This document shows positions 16,980 through 26,200 of a stretch of DNA of 64,000 nucleotides, piece by piece. The notes beneath the pieces were generated by a model. It searched no databases and was not told the origin of the DNA. It saw only the letters and a program-made list of their open reading frames with translations. Origin of the DNA: Guptibacillus hwajinpoensis (GTDB lineage Bacteria; Bacillota; Bacilli; Bacillales; Bacillaceae_O). The stretch spans positions 1-64,000 of the forward strand of contig JAENYN010000018.1 in the NCBI GenBank assembly GCA_016841765.1. Direction: 5' to 3'. Each line of letters begins with the position of its first letter. The first letter of the stretch is position 1. Both the position numbers and the translations under genes were made by a program.

Positions 16980-18002
16980 TTATCCGGCCGCCGGTCCCCA
17001 TTTTATAACCGAGGCGCCCCAGGCGTAACCGATTCCGGCACTTACAAGGACAATATTAGATCCATCTTGAATCTTTCCTTCTTCCAGGGCGAGTTCCAGT
17101 GAAAGTATCTGGTCAATTTGGCCGATATGCCCGTAATCCTCAAGATAAATCGAATTGCTGGACTGGAGGCCGAGCTTCTCCAGGACGTAATCATGTGCCG
17201 ACCGTTTCATGTGCAGCATCCCGACATAATCGGCATCAGCCGTACTCATTCCGCTTCGCTTCATCGCTTCCCCAATAACATAGAGAAAGTTGTTCATCGA
17301 TTTCTCATCCAGCCGTTTTTTCATCCCTTCAGGATCAGGTACATCAAGGTAATGAAGACGTTCGGCAATGGTTTTTTCGCTCAAAGGATGTTTCGTACCG
17401 CCAGCCGGGACGATGACATCTTCTGAAAAACTTCCATCTGTGACGATACTGCTCTCAAGCAGACAGTTTCGGTCATGGCCCCGTTTCAAAAGCATCGCTC
17501 CCCCGCCTGCCCCGAGATTGAACATAAAACGGGTCCTCGGATTTTCATAGTTGATATAATCTACATTACGGTAGCCACCTGCAATCAAGACAGTCCGAAT
17601 GCCATCATCCGCCGACATCATGGCCTTTGCCATTTTCAAAGATAAAATCGTCGTGCCGCAACGTAATGCCGTATCAAAGGCCCAGGCATTATGCGCGCCG
17701 ATTTCCTCCTGAAGTTTTATGCCCGCTGTCCATAGTGGATACTCTTTATGTTCCTCGCCGATATTGATGATCAAATCAATATCAAGGGGATCAATCCCGG
17801 CTTTTTCGATCGCTTTTTTTGCAGCCTTGATCGCCATTTTGCACGTATGGTCTTCTTCTCCGGGAATAGGCTTGGATTTGATCCCCATTTTTTGTTCAAT
17901 TATATTTTTCGGTATGCCTGACTTTTCAGCGATGTCAGCCGCAGTCATTCTTGCATCAGGCAAATAGATGCCGGTGCTGACAAGTCCTATCGGTTCGATC
18001 AT
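16980..18002 (-). CDS. KAS III-like (FabH/thiolase-fold) condensing enzyme
   Basis: A 340-residue thiolase-fold protein like 3-oxoacyl-ACP synthase III. The catalytic Cys lies in DTALRCGTTIL. The usual His-Gln-Ala-Asn block is replaced by LHMKRSAHDYV, and the usual Asn-Tyr-Gly-Asn block reads EDYGHIGQ, so the classical Asn is a His. It is therefore unlikely to be housekeeping FabH; it may transfer, condense or cleave acyl-CoA units for the liv-type pathway. ATG 18002 has AAGGAG 8 nt upstream and is preferred over GTG 18011. That site overlaps the stop codon of the preceding 59-residue gene, suggesting translational coupling. Confidence 0.82.
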   Translation of the reverse strand: MIEPIGLVSTGIYLPDARMTAADIAEKSGIPKNIIEQKMGIKSKPIPGEEDHTCKMAIKAAKKAIEKAGIDPLDIDLIINIGEEHKEYPLWTAGIKLQEEIGAHNAWAFDTALRCGTTILSLKMAKAMMSADDGIRTVLIAGGYRNVDYINYENPRTRFMFNLGAGGGAMLLKRGHDRNCLLESSIVTDGSFSEDVIVPAGGTKHPLSEKTIAERLHYLDVPDPEGMKKRLDEKSMNNFLYVIGEAMKRSGMSTADADYVGMLHMKRSAHDYVLEKLGLQSSNSIYLEDYGHIGQIDQILSLELALEEGKIQDGSNIVLVSAGIGYAWGASVIKWGPAAG

Positions 18003-18007
18003 ATGTT

Positions 18008-18187
18008 TCACTCCTTAAGCCGCAGCAGCATGAAGTCGATCGCTTCCTGGATGGAAGTGAAGCTTATCTCGTCTTTATCCTGGACGTGTGTCACTTTAAT
18101 ACGCCAGGAGGGTTGATCCTGCCTTTTATAAAATCGGATAACAAAAGATGAGATACAGTGTTCTGCATTATTTTTTGGAACCGCCAT
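18008..18187 (-). CDS. Conserved-context small protein, 59 residues
   Basis: A small ORF (MAVPKNNAEHCISSFVIRFY..., ending IDFMLLRLKE) with a good GAGAGGAGCCTGATT ribosome-binding site. It is packed between livM (2 nt away) and the KAS III-like gene, whose Shine-Dalgarno overlaps its end. The middle reads as a beta-strand-rich RFYKRQDQPSWRIKVTHVQDKDE, followed by a helix. No family is recognised. It may be a small subunit or adaptor of the KAS III-like enzyme. Confidence 0.7.
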   Translation of the reverse strand: MAVPKNNAEHCISSFVIRFYKRQDQPSWRIKVTHVQDKDEISFTSIQEAIDFMLLRLKE

Positions 18188-18189
18188 AA

Positions 18190-19212
18190 TCAGGCTCCTC
18201 TCGAGGTTTGTTCCGCTTTCTTTTTATCAGAGAGCTTCATTTTTTCCATGCGGCTCTTCTTCCCAATCCAATCTCTCGTTGTCCCGACGATCCCTTTCGG
18301 AAAAAACATGACCGCCAAAATGTATACGAACCCAAAGATAATCAGCCATCTTTTAAAAATCCAGGACACATCGGCCAAATTTGAAAGCGAGTGGTGGACA
18401 AATTCAATTAGTGCCGCGCCGATGACCGGACCGATCAATGTCCCGACTCCGCCAATAATCGTCATCAGCAGAACATCCAGTGTATTTTCGATGGAAAATA
18501 CGGATGTATTGACAAAACGGAGCGTCAAAATGAACATGGCTCCACTGAGACTTGCCGTGACACCTGCTATCACACTGGCAAGAATTTTATAATGAAGCAC
18601 ATTATAACCAAGTGACCAAACGCGGGCTTCGTTTTCACGGATCGCCTGCAGCACCCGGCCCGCCGGAGAATGCGTGAACCTGGACAGTGCAATGAACACT
18701 AACACAAGCAATCCGAAGGAAAGGAAGTACTGTACTGTCCTATCCATCAATACCATCGGGACCAGGAACGTAATCCCGTCATTTCCCATCGTCATGCCCC
18801 GCCATTTCTCCGCGGTAATAAAAAACAACTGTGATAGCGCAAGGGTAAGCATGGCATAAAAATGGCTTTTCAATCTTAGTGACAGAACCCCGACAAGATA
18901 GCTGACGACTGCAGAAAGGACAACACCTGCAACTAGTGACAGCAGCACAATACCGATTTCCGGCTCATTCCTGCTCAGCATGATTGCTGTTGAATATGCA
19001 CCAATCCCAAAAAACATGGTATGCCCGAATGACACGATGCCCGTGTATCCAAGCAGCAAATCGTAGCTCATTGCAAATACAGCAAAGATGAAAACCTGTG
19101 TGATGAGCACCAGCGTAGAAAATGAAGGGTTCAGGAACGGAATGGCTGCAAGGACAATAATGATTGCGGCGTAAATCCATTTCATCTTTGCTGACGAAAG
19201 TTTTGCAATCAT
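18190..19212 (-). CDS. livM: Branched-chain amino-acid-type ABC transporter permease (LivM)
   Basis: A 340-residue LivM-family membrane protein with about nine hydrophobic segments. The family hallmarks are LLLGYTGIVSFGHTMFFGIGAY near residue 50 and the EAA-like loop AIRENEARVWSLGYNV. Partners are LivH, LivG, LivF and a lipoprotein in the same operon. The family transports branched-chain amino acids but also amides, urea and aromatic acids; the acyl-CoA ligase and KAS III-like genes downstream argue for an organic acid here. The basic tail ends KKKAEQTSRGA. Confidence 0.9.
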   Translation of the reverse strand: MIAKLSSAKMKWIYAAIIIVLAAIPFLNPSFSTLVLITQVFIFAVFAMSYDLLLGYTGIVSFGHTMFFGIGAYSTAIMLSRNEPEIGIVLLSLVAGVVLSAVVSYLVGVLSLRLKSHFYAMLTLALSQLFFITAEKWRGMTMGNDGITFLVPMVLMDRTVQYFLSFGLLVLVFIALSRFTHSPAGRVLQAIRENEARVWSLGYNVLHYKILASVIAGVTASLSGAMFILTLRFVNTSVFSIENTLDVLLMTIIGGVGTLIGPVIGAALIEFVHHSLSNLADVSWIFKRWLIIFGFVYILAVMFFPKGIVGTTRDWIGKKSRMEKMKLSDKKKAEQTSRGA

Positions 19213-19215
19213 AAC

Positions 19216-20079
19216 CTATCCCTCCCCCATCTTGAATAAACCGGATGGCTTGAATAAGAGCACAAATGCCATTAAAAGCATATTGACAGCAAGAGAAAGT
19301 TCCGGTACGTAAAAAGCCATGAATGCTCCAAGCAATCCGACAAGCAGCGCAGACATAGCCGATCCCATGATGCTTCCCATTCCGCCAATGACAACGACAA
19401 TAAAGGCAAGTATGTTGTAGTCCATTCCCATTTCAGGATAAATGACCCCGGAGTATGGGCTGATCAGCATACCAGATAGACCCGCAAGACCGGCGCCAGC
19501 CATAAAAACGTAGAGAAACACCTTCTTGATATTAATTCCGAGGGCCTGAACCATTTCTTTATTCATGACGCCGGCCCTTACAATTAGGCCAAGCCTGGTT
19601 CTATTCATCACATACATAACAGCTGCAAAAACCAGTAACCCGACAATTATGATGAACAAACGGTACTTGATCAGGATTACGCCGCCGGCATTCCAGCTTC
19701 CGTCGAGGAATGCCGGAGTCGGAAGAGCTTTCGGATTAGGCCCCCAGAACACCTTCAGCATTTCACTCAATACGATCATTGCACCTAAAGTAATCAAAAT
19801 TTGCTGGATGTGATTTCCGTAAACCGGAGTAATGATGAAACGTTCCATTATCCAGCCAAGCAACAGCCCGATTAAAACAGCGCCAAGAATCCCGGCAATG
19901 AAGCTTCCCGTCTGGCCGTAAGCCCAGGCGCCAAAAAACGCTCCCCATGCGAACAGGCCGCCATGTGCGAAATTCAGGACATCCATCAACCCAAAAATGA
20001 GACTCAGCCCGGCTGCAAGAATAAAAATAAGCATACCAGTAGCCATACCGTTAACGGTCAAATTAATGATTGTATCCAT
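19216..20079 (-). CDS. livH: Branched-chain amino-acid-type ABC transporter permease (LivH)
   Basis: A 287-residue LivH-family permease. Typical blocks are SLIFGLMDVLNFAHGGLFAWGAFFG near the N-terminus and RAGVMNKEMVQALGINIKKV (the cytoplasmic coupling loop). I chose ATG 20079 with a GGAGGGGTGG site; the longer ORF begins inside the preceding gene's 3' flank. It lies 3 nt upstream of livM, so the two are certainly cotranscribed. Confidence 0.9.
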   Translation of the reverse strand: MDTIINLTVNGMATGMLIFILAAGLSLIFGLMDVLNFAHGGLFAWGAFFGAWAYGQTGSFIAGILGAVLIGLLLGWIMERFIITPVYGNHIQQILITLGAMIVLSEMLKVFWGPNPKALPTPAFLDGSWNAGGVILIKYRLFIIIVGLLVFAAVMYVMNRTRLGLIVRAGVMNKEMVQALGINIKKVFLYVFMAGAGLAGLSGMLISPYSGVIYPEMGMDYNILAFIVVVIGGMGSIMGSAMSALLVGLLGAFMAFYVPELSLAVNMLLMAFVLLFKPSGLFKMGEG

Positions 20080-20101
20080 TTCCACCCCTCCCTCTTCAAC
20101 A

Positions 20102-20806
20102 TCAGCTGACTCCCAAAAAACGACGGCGGATGTCACTGTCCTGAACGAGCTGACTCATCATTCCCTTGTGTACCGTTTTCCCTTCGTCAAGGATGTAATA
20201 CGAATCACCTATCTCGCTTGCCATCCTGAAGTTTTGTTCAACAAGGACCACTGCCGTTTTCCTTTTTATTTCCATCAGGGATGCCATTACTTTCTCAATC
20301 ATCACCGGCGCCAACCCTTTACTCGGTTCATCAATCAGCAGAAGGTCGATGTCATTGACATATGCCCGCGCGATCGCCAGCATCTGTTTCTGTCCTCCGC
20401 TCAGGGAATCCCCTTTTTTGCGGTAATACGTTTTCAGATCAGGGAACAGGTTGACCACCCATTCAAGCCTTTCCATTGTAGCTTCATCTTTCTTTTTAAT
20501 AGCTACCTCGATGTTTTCACTCACCGTTAAGCCGCCAAAGATCCCCTGGTTTTCCGGAACATAACCGATTCCTTTATTGGCAATCTCGTACGTTGGCAAT
20601 TCGGAAATGTACTCCTGCTTATAGGTGATGGCACCCTGTGTAATCGGGTGGATCCCCATAATACTTTTTAATGTTGTTGTCTTGCCGGCGCCGTTTCGGC
20701 CAAGTAAAACAGTAATCCGCTCCTGCTCCGCCGCGAATGAAACACCCTGTAGAATATGAAACTGGTTAATATGCGTATGAATATTTTCCACTTTAAGAAA
20801 CGCCAT
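20102..20806 (-). CDS. livF: Liv-type ABC transporter ATP-binding protein (LivF)
   Basis: A 234-residue ATPase. Walker A is GRNGAGKTTT, the signature is LSGGQKQMLA and Walker B is LLLIDEPSKGLAP, with LVEQNF as the H-loop neighbourhood. The MAFLKVENIH start at ATG 20806 has GGGAGGC upstream and overlaps the end of livG by 14 nt. It energises import through LivHM. Confidence 0.9.
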   Translation of the reverse strand: MAFLKVENIHTHINQFHILQGVSFAAEQERITVLLGRNGAGKTTTLKSIMGIHPITQGAITYKQEYISELPTYEIANKGIGYVPENQGIFGGLTVSENIEVAIKKKDEATMERLEWVVNLFPDLKTYYRKKGDSLSGGQKQMLAIARAYVNDIDLLLIDEPSKGLAPVMIEKVMASLMEIKRKTAVVLVEQNFRMASEIGDSYYILDEGKTVHKGMMSQLVQDSDIRRRFLGVS

Positions 20807-21557
20807 GCTGAAAGCCTCCCAGATAAGCAGTTTGGACAGTTTCATTCTCCATGATTGTCCGGGGCGGACCGTCTGCAAGCATTTCCCCGCTGTGCAAAAC
20901 CATTATCGAATCAGATAGATCCATCACCATGTCCATCTTATGTTCAATCAGGACGATGGTGCGGTCACCTTTTTCCTTTATGGCGCGAATGACATCAAGA
21001 ATGGCGGGCACTTCCTCTATCGCCATGCCCGCCGTCGGTTCATCAAGAAGCAGCAATTCGGGGTCAAGAGCCAGAAGCATGGCAATTTCAAGCTTGCGCT
21101 GTTCCCCATGGGCAAGATTGCTTGCTAAGGAGTCCGCTTTACTGTTCAGCAAAATCATATCCAGCAGCTGGCCTGTCTTTTCATTGATAGCCTTGAACGA
21201 CTTGAAGTGCCGGAACATCTGGTACCTTACGTTCTGTTCAGATTGAACGGCAAGCCGCACATTTTCATAAACAGTCAGATTCGGAAACACATTATTGAGC
21301 TGGAAAGACCGGCCGATTCCCTTTCTTGTCCGCTTGATCGGCGGCAGAGCTGTCACATCCTCCCCGTTGAAAATAATCTTTCCGCTCACCGGTTTCAGCT
21401 GTCCGCTCAACAGGTTGAAAAGGGTTGTCTTGCCCGCTCCATTCGGTCCGATAATAGATTTGAACTCGTTTCTCTTAACCGAAAAACTTACGTCCTGTAC
21501 AGCAACATGACCGCCAAAAGCGATTGTCAGTCCTTTTGTTTCCATAATTGGATCCAC
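20793..21557 (-). CDS. livG: Liv-type ABC transporter ATP-binding protein (LivG)
   Basis: A 254-residue ATPase. Walker A is GPNGAGKTTLFN, the signature variant is LAHGEQRKLEIA and Walker B is LLLLDEPTAGM, with the LivG-specific GIGRSFQLNNVFPNLTV block. GTG 21557 follows GGAGGAGG by 7 nt and is preferred; ATG 21545 is an alternative. It pairs with LivF as a heterodimer. Confidence 0.9.
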   Translation of the reverse strand: MDPIMETKGLTIAFGGHVAVQDVSFSVKRNEFKSIIGPNGAGKTTLFNLLSGQLKPVSGKIIFNGEDVTALPPIKRTRKGIGRSFQLNNVFPNLTVYENVRLAVQSEQNVRYQMFRHFKSFKAINEKTGQLLDMILLNSKADSLASNLAHGEQRKLEIAMLLALDPELLLLDEPTAGMAIEEVPAILDVIRAIKEKGDRTIVLIEHKMDMVMDLSDSIMVLHSGEMLADGPPRTIMENETVQTAYLGGFQHGVS

Positions 21558-21630
21558 TTGTATTCCTCCTCCCTGCAGCAGTCCGGTAAGTAAAAAAGGG
21601 AAGGCCTTATCCTCCCCTTCAAGGTCCGGA

Positions 21631-22848
21631 TCAGTCATTCATGATTGGCGGTGCCGTTTCCTCTGGTGTCAGTTCCTTAATAAGAACCGGCACTGGATAC
21701 TCAAACCCATCTTTTTCTTCAAGTTTGATTTTATACATCGGCTGCAGGGCCTGGTGGTCTTCTTTCCGGAATGTCATTTCACCTTTAGGACTGTCAAATG
21801 TCATCCCCTCCATTGCCTTGATATATTCCTCAGTTTCTTTACCGGGGCCTGCTTCCTTCAGTGCGGTAACGATCGCAATGGCAGCTGACATCCCTCCAGG
21901 AGTAAACAAGTCAGGTACTGTGCCGTATTCTTTTTCCATATTCTCAACCAGCCAGTCATTCACTTCATTTTCAGGAAGCGTGTGATGGTAGACTGTGAAT
22001 CCTTCCATGCCGACCGCACTGCCCATCGTTTTCAGTGCTGCGATATCCGGCGCTCCTGTCGAGATTTTGATGCCCTGTTCCTCGACTTTCATATCGGAAA
22101 TTTGTTTCCATGGCGCATTTGCTCCTGCCCAGATGACAAACAGGTAATCCGGCTTAGCATTAATGACTTTCTGGATGTTGGCGGTAAAATCCGTCGCATC
22201 GGGAGCAGCGTATTCTTCATGTACGATATCTGCGCCGAGTTCTTCGGCCGCTTTTTTAAATGCAGCAACACCATCGCGCCCAAATGCATAATCAGGAGCG
22301 AGCGTGGCGATTTTAACCCCTTCTTTCGCAATAGCAGCCGCTCCTGCGATCGCATCCTGCGATGAACTTCGCGCTGTCCGGAAGATGTACTTGTTCCATT
22401 TTTCACCTGTGACACTGTCAGCTACCGCCGGCTCAACAACCATGATTTTCTTGTATTGCTCGGCAAGAGGCAGCACAGCCAGCGTATCTGCAGAACTGCT
22501 TGAACCTACCAGAAAATCGACACCTTCATCTTCTAGAAGCTTTGTCGCCTTTTGCATGGCGACTTCAGGTTTCGTTTCGGTATCCTCATACACAATTTTG
22601 ATTGGATGGCCATCAACTTTCCTGGTTCCGTCCGTTGCATAATCAATACCCATTTCAAACCCTTGTTTCGTTTGCTCTCCGTATGATTCGAGAGGCCCCG
22701 AAAGCGAAGCCAACACACCGATTTTCAACGGGGTTTTCCCTTCGGCATCGGTATCATCCCCGTTTGTCGTATTGCTGCCGCAGGCTGATATAAACAGAAG
22801 TAAGACTGATGCCAGGAACATAAACACTGTTTTTGCGCTTTTTCTCAT
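21631..22848 (-). CDS. Liv-type ABC transporter substrate-binding lipoprotein
   Basis: A 405-residue periplasmic-binding-protein type I (LivJ/amide-binding) protein. The signal peptide ends in the lipobox LFISACGS, so it is anchored outside the membrane. The family start is LKIGVLASLSGPLESYGEQTKQGFEMG. It captures the substrate for LivHMGF. As the first gene of the nine-gene operon it follows the candidate promoter and operator region at 22860-22935. The ligand is unknown; the enzymes downstream suggest a carboxylic acid or its CoA precursor. Confidence 0.9.
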   Translation of the reverse strand: MRKSAKTVFMFLASVLLLFISACGSNTTNGDDTDAEGKTPLKIGVLASLSGPLESYGEQTKQGFEMGIDYATDGTRKVDGHPIKIVYEDTETKPEVAMQKATKLLEDEGVDFLVGSSSSADTLAVLPLAEQYKKIMVVEPAVADSVTGEKWNKYIFRTARSSSQDAIAGAAAIAKEGVKIATLAPDYAFGRDGVAAFKKAAEELGADIVHEEYAAPDATDFTANIQKVINAKPDYLFVIWAGANAPWKQISDMKVEEQGIKISTGAPDIAALKTMGSAVGMEGFTVYHHTLPENEVNDWLVENMEKEYGTVPDLFTPGGMSAAIAIVTALKEAGPGKETEEYIKAMEGMTFDSPKGEMTFRKEDHQALQPMYKIKLEEKDGFEYPVPVLIKELTPEETAPPIMND

Positions 22849-22865
22849 AAATGCATCCCCCTTTG

Positions 22866-22932
22866 GTTATGTAACTAATTTATACATGGAAGCGGTTACA
22901 AATCAGTTACAGACACTGGAAAAGGAGTTACA
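22866..22932 (-). promoter_or_regulatory. Candidate activator-binding region of the liv-type operon
   Basis: Three GTTACA elements start at 22895, 22906 and 22927, that is 11 and 21 nt apart on the same helical face. A TATAAA-like -10 (minus strand) lies at about 22880-22885 and a diverging TGTAACTAA is at 22870. This fits direct-repeat binding by the MalT/BTAD-type regulator encoded next door. This is inference from spacing. Confidence 0.5.
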
Positions 22933-22959
22933 TCCCCTTTTATGCTTTCATAGAACAAG

Positions 22960-23035
22960 AGCGTGATAGGCGCTTGCGCCTGGAGCTGGATGACTCCCTT
23001 CTCGCTTATTATCCACAACGCCAGAATTTTATTAT
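22960..23035. repeat. Interspersed repeat family 2, truncated copy
   Basis: Only the right part of the family is present (CGCTTGCGCCTGGAGCTGGA to TTATCCACAACGCCAGAA and TATTTCCTTAACAAT), compared with 51845-51930. It abuts a family-1 copy. Confidence 0.75.
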
Positions 23036-23049
23036 TTCCTTAACAATAA

Positions 23050-23205
23050 AGCTGTGTTAAAGCTCAATGTTGATTTTTCACTAGTTGATTGGAGTGGAAG
23101 GTGCGAGACTCCTCGAAAATAAAAACCAATTTTCTTCGCGCGGTGTCAACTCAGAGAAGCCTATTCAATGTCCTGTGGGACTAGCAACGGAAATCAACAC
23201 TAACG
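23050..23205 (+). repeat. Interspersed repeat family 1, direct copy
   Basis: Matches the reverse complement of 1-130 (TTGATTGGAGTGGAAGGTGC, GAGACTCCTCGAAAATAAAA, ATTCAATGTCCTG). The extension GGAAATCAACACTAACGTTTAAC follows. The two adjacent repeats plus a terminator fill the whole gap between the regulator gene and the liv operon promoter. Confidence 0.8.
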
Positions 23206-23223
23206 TTTAACAGAGCCAACAAT

Positions 23224-23248
23224 AAAAAAAGAGCCTGAAAGGCCCTTT
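23224..23248 (-). terminator. Terminator of the MalT/BTAD-type regulator gene
   Basis: On the minus strand, AGGGCCTTTCAGGCTCTTTT: GGGCCT pairs with AGGCTC (one wobble) and is followed by seven Ts directly after the stop codon. Confidence 0.75.
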
Positions 23249-26200
23249 AATGAATTGCCGGATTTTTTTCCATCACCATCCGGTACATTTGTTCAGTTGC
23301 CGGCATCGGTTCGACACCCAGTTCCTCTGATAAAACAGTCCGGCATTTTTCATACAATTTTATCGCCTGTGGCCTGTTGTTTTTCTGATAGTAGCAAAAT
23401 ATTAAGAGCCGGTACGCCTCTTCCCAGCAATGATCCTTTTTTAAAATTTCTCCGCATTGCCAAATGGCTTTGTCATACTCTTTAAAGCTTACTTGTAGCT
23501 GGGCAAGCTTTTCCGCCCCTCTCAGATACAGGACGCTGAGCCGTTCTCTTTCTTCAAGGCACCAATCCTCATATCTTCTTTCCTGTAAAAAATCTCCCTG
23601 GTAATATTTCAATCCCTTTTCCAGCCAGTGGGCAGCCTGAAACCTTTCCTGTTCCCTGAGTCCTTTTTCCAGCAAGTTTTCAAATAAATCGATATCGAGT
23701 TCGATGCCTGCTGCCATATTTATCCGATAAGCGGTTCCGTCCCTTTCGATGTAAAACGGTTTTTGCCTCGCTTTCCTGTCAGGCTCCAGCACTTTATTCA
23801 GCGTGGTAAGGGCGACTTTAAGTCCGGATGCGGCTGCTAATTCGTCCTGCCCTCCCCAAAGTGCTCCCAGGATTTCTTGCTTTTCTGTCCAACCATGCCT
23901 ATGCGTCAATAAATACTGAAAAAGTTCTTTCGCTTTATCACGCCGCCAATCATCCGCTTTAAGCTCTCTGTTTCCTGGCTTTACAGCGAAGTTTCCAAGC
24001 ATGGTGATTTTGAGGGTGAAGCCGGGATGAATGAGATTTTTTACGATTCCAAGTTTGCTCAACAAAAAATCAGCGTAAGCTTTTCCAACGTTCCTGTCTT
24101 CGGCAGCAAGCAGCAGCGGTGGAATGTTTTGCAAGTCGAACGGGCCAAATAATGTCGGCAGTTCAAACAAAAAAACATAGTCATGCTCCCGGACCTGTTT
24201 AAACAGCTTTGTCATTTGAATATCAAAGGCGTCCCAGTCTTTTTGTTCAAAACTGATAAGAGCCTTCCATAAAGAAACGACTGCAAGGCCGTACTCATCA
24301 CCGCATATCGCGAATGCCCGCTCACTAATATCAAGCATCTCAGCAGCTTGATCCATCCTCTTTTGATAATAAAAAATAATAGCGTGACAGACACGAATCA
24401 ATGCGGACAGCCACTTATCCTGGACAACCTCTGTCTCTTTGAGTGCTTTATCCGCATAAATCTTCGCTTCAGTGAAATCTCCTTTTTTCGCATATAAAAT
24501 CGCAAGGCCCATAAACGGTTCGGCTTTCCCTCTGGAAACGTTGATCCGGTCCATCATTTCAAGGGACGTTTGATAACAGGTGAGTGCATAGTCTGTATTA
24601 TCACCATCTGTCAGCAGGACTGCATGCCCTGTCCGGATCCAACCGCATGCTTCCACAAATGGAGCTCTATATTCGATGCCCTGGCGCATACCGGCCTGCG
24701 CCGTTTTTTTGGCAGCATCAGCCTCTCCCTGAAAACTGTTAATCAAGGAAAGGAGCAATTCTGTTTCCCTGTGGGACAGCTGCAGGTGGCTTATGTTGGC
24801 TCCATCCCGCTCGCGCTGTTTTTCCAGGATGGCTCGGGCATGCTTCAATCTCCCGGTCCGCAAGTATAACCGTGCCTGAATATTTTCTTTATCAATCTGA
24901 TTATCAGACCAGGCATGACTGCTCATCGCCCATCGTTCCGCTTCCCGGGCACGGCCCAGATTTATCAGATTCTCGGCCATAAGCCGGTACAACCCTGTAT
25001 CGGTTTCTTCTTTTCCAGACTGCTTAAGATCTGTCATGCCGGCAATGGCGCGGTCCAAATAAATTTTGGCTTTAGCCGGTTGGATTGTGTCAAGATAAAC
25101 ACGGGCAAGGCCGACAAGAGCGGCACGGGTGTGAAGGTTGCTGCCGTTTCTCCCCTCCACCGTAAGCGCTTTCTCATATAAACTGACCGCTTCTTCATAC
25201 TCGCATCTATAACGGCGGATATCGCCTTCATTAATAAGAAGAAGAGGGTAAGCATTCTTTATATGAACCGGGATGTTTCCCAATAATTCCTGCAAGCTGT
25301 CGAGCCTGCCCATTTCCAGCATACGGCTTCCATAAAAAGAAAGTATGGCAGCTGTTGCTTCTGTATCTTCGATTTGCATATAATGATGAAGCGCTTCTTC
25401 CCACATCTCCCGTTCCTTAAAATACGCGCCTGCCAAACAATTCACAGATTCAAACAATCCCATGTCACGTTTTTTCAATTCCATTACAAGGAACTCTCTG
25501 AATAGGGAGTGATACCGAAATTGACCTGCACCTGCGGTTGAGAGAAACATATTTTGCCTGTTAAGTTCATTAAGGGCATTCCTCGGATTTTCCACACATA
25601 AAATGGAACCCAGCAGTTCCGCATTCATTTCTTCAAATACAGATGATTGCAGCAGAAAATCCTGGAGATCATCAGGCTGCTTCGACAGCACCTCAAAAGC
25701 CAGGAAATCAAATAAGTCCAAAAGAGTTTCCGTTTCATTTTCGATAATCTTGACCAGATCTTCTTTTTCAATGACTTGCTGCCCGATCATCTGGATCGCC
25801 ATAACCCAGCCCTCCGTCTTTCTGCAAATAAGATCGGCATTCTCTTCTCCAATTTCAATTCCGAACAGGTCACTGAAAAGAATTTCGGTCTCTTCAGCAG
25901 TAAACTTGAAATTTTCTTTTGTGATTTCAAGGAGGAGGTTCCTGGCTCTATATGCAGCCAACATTGGCCAATCAGGCCTGACTCGTGTTGAAAGAACGAG
26001 ATGGATATGATTGGGCAAGTATTCAATGAAGGTCTTGATCCATTCTGTAATGGACTCATTGTTCTGTATCAGGTGAAAATCATCAATAACAATAATCCGT
26101 TCCTCAAGCATATTCTCCAGCTGATTTACAAACAGAATGCACAGAAGCCTTGCGTCTTCGCCTGACATTTTATCATTTTTTATACGATCCAATATATCTT

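Noticed and set aside
16980-18002. Housekeeping FabH of fatty-acid synthesis
   Set aside because: Active-site His-Gln-Ala-Asn and Asn blocks are altered and the gene is embedded in a transporter/ligase operon rather than beside fab genes.
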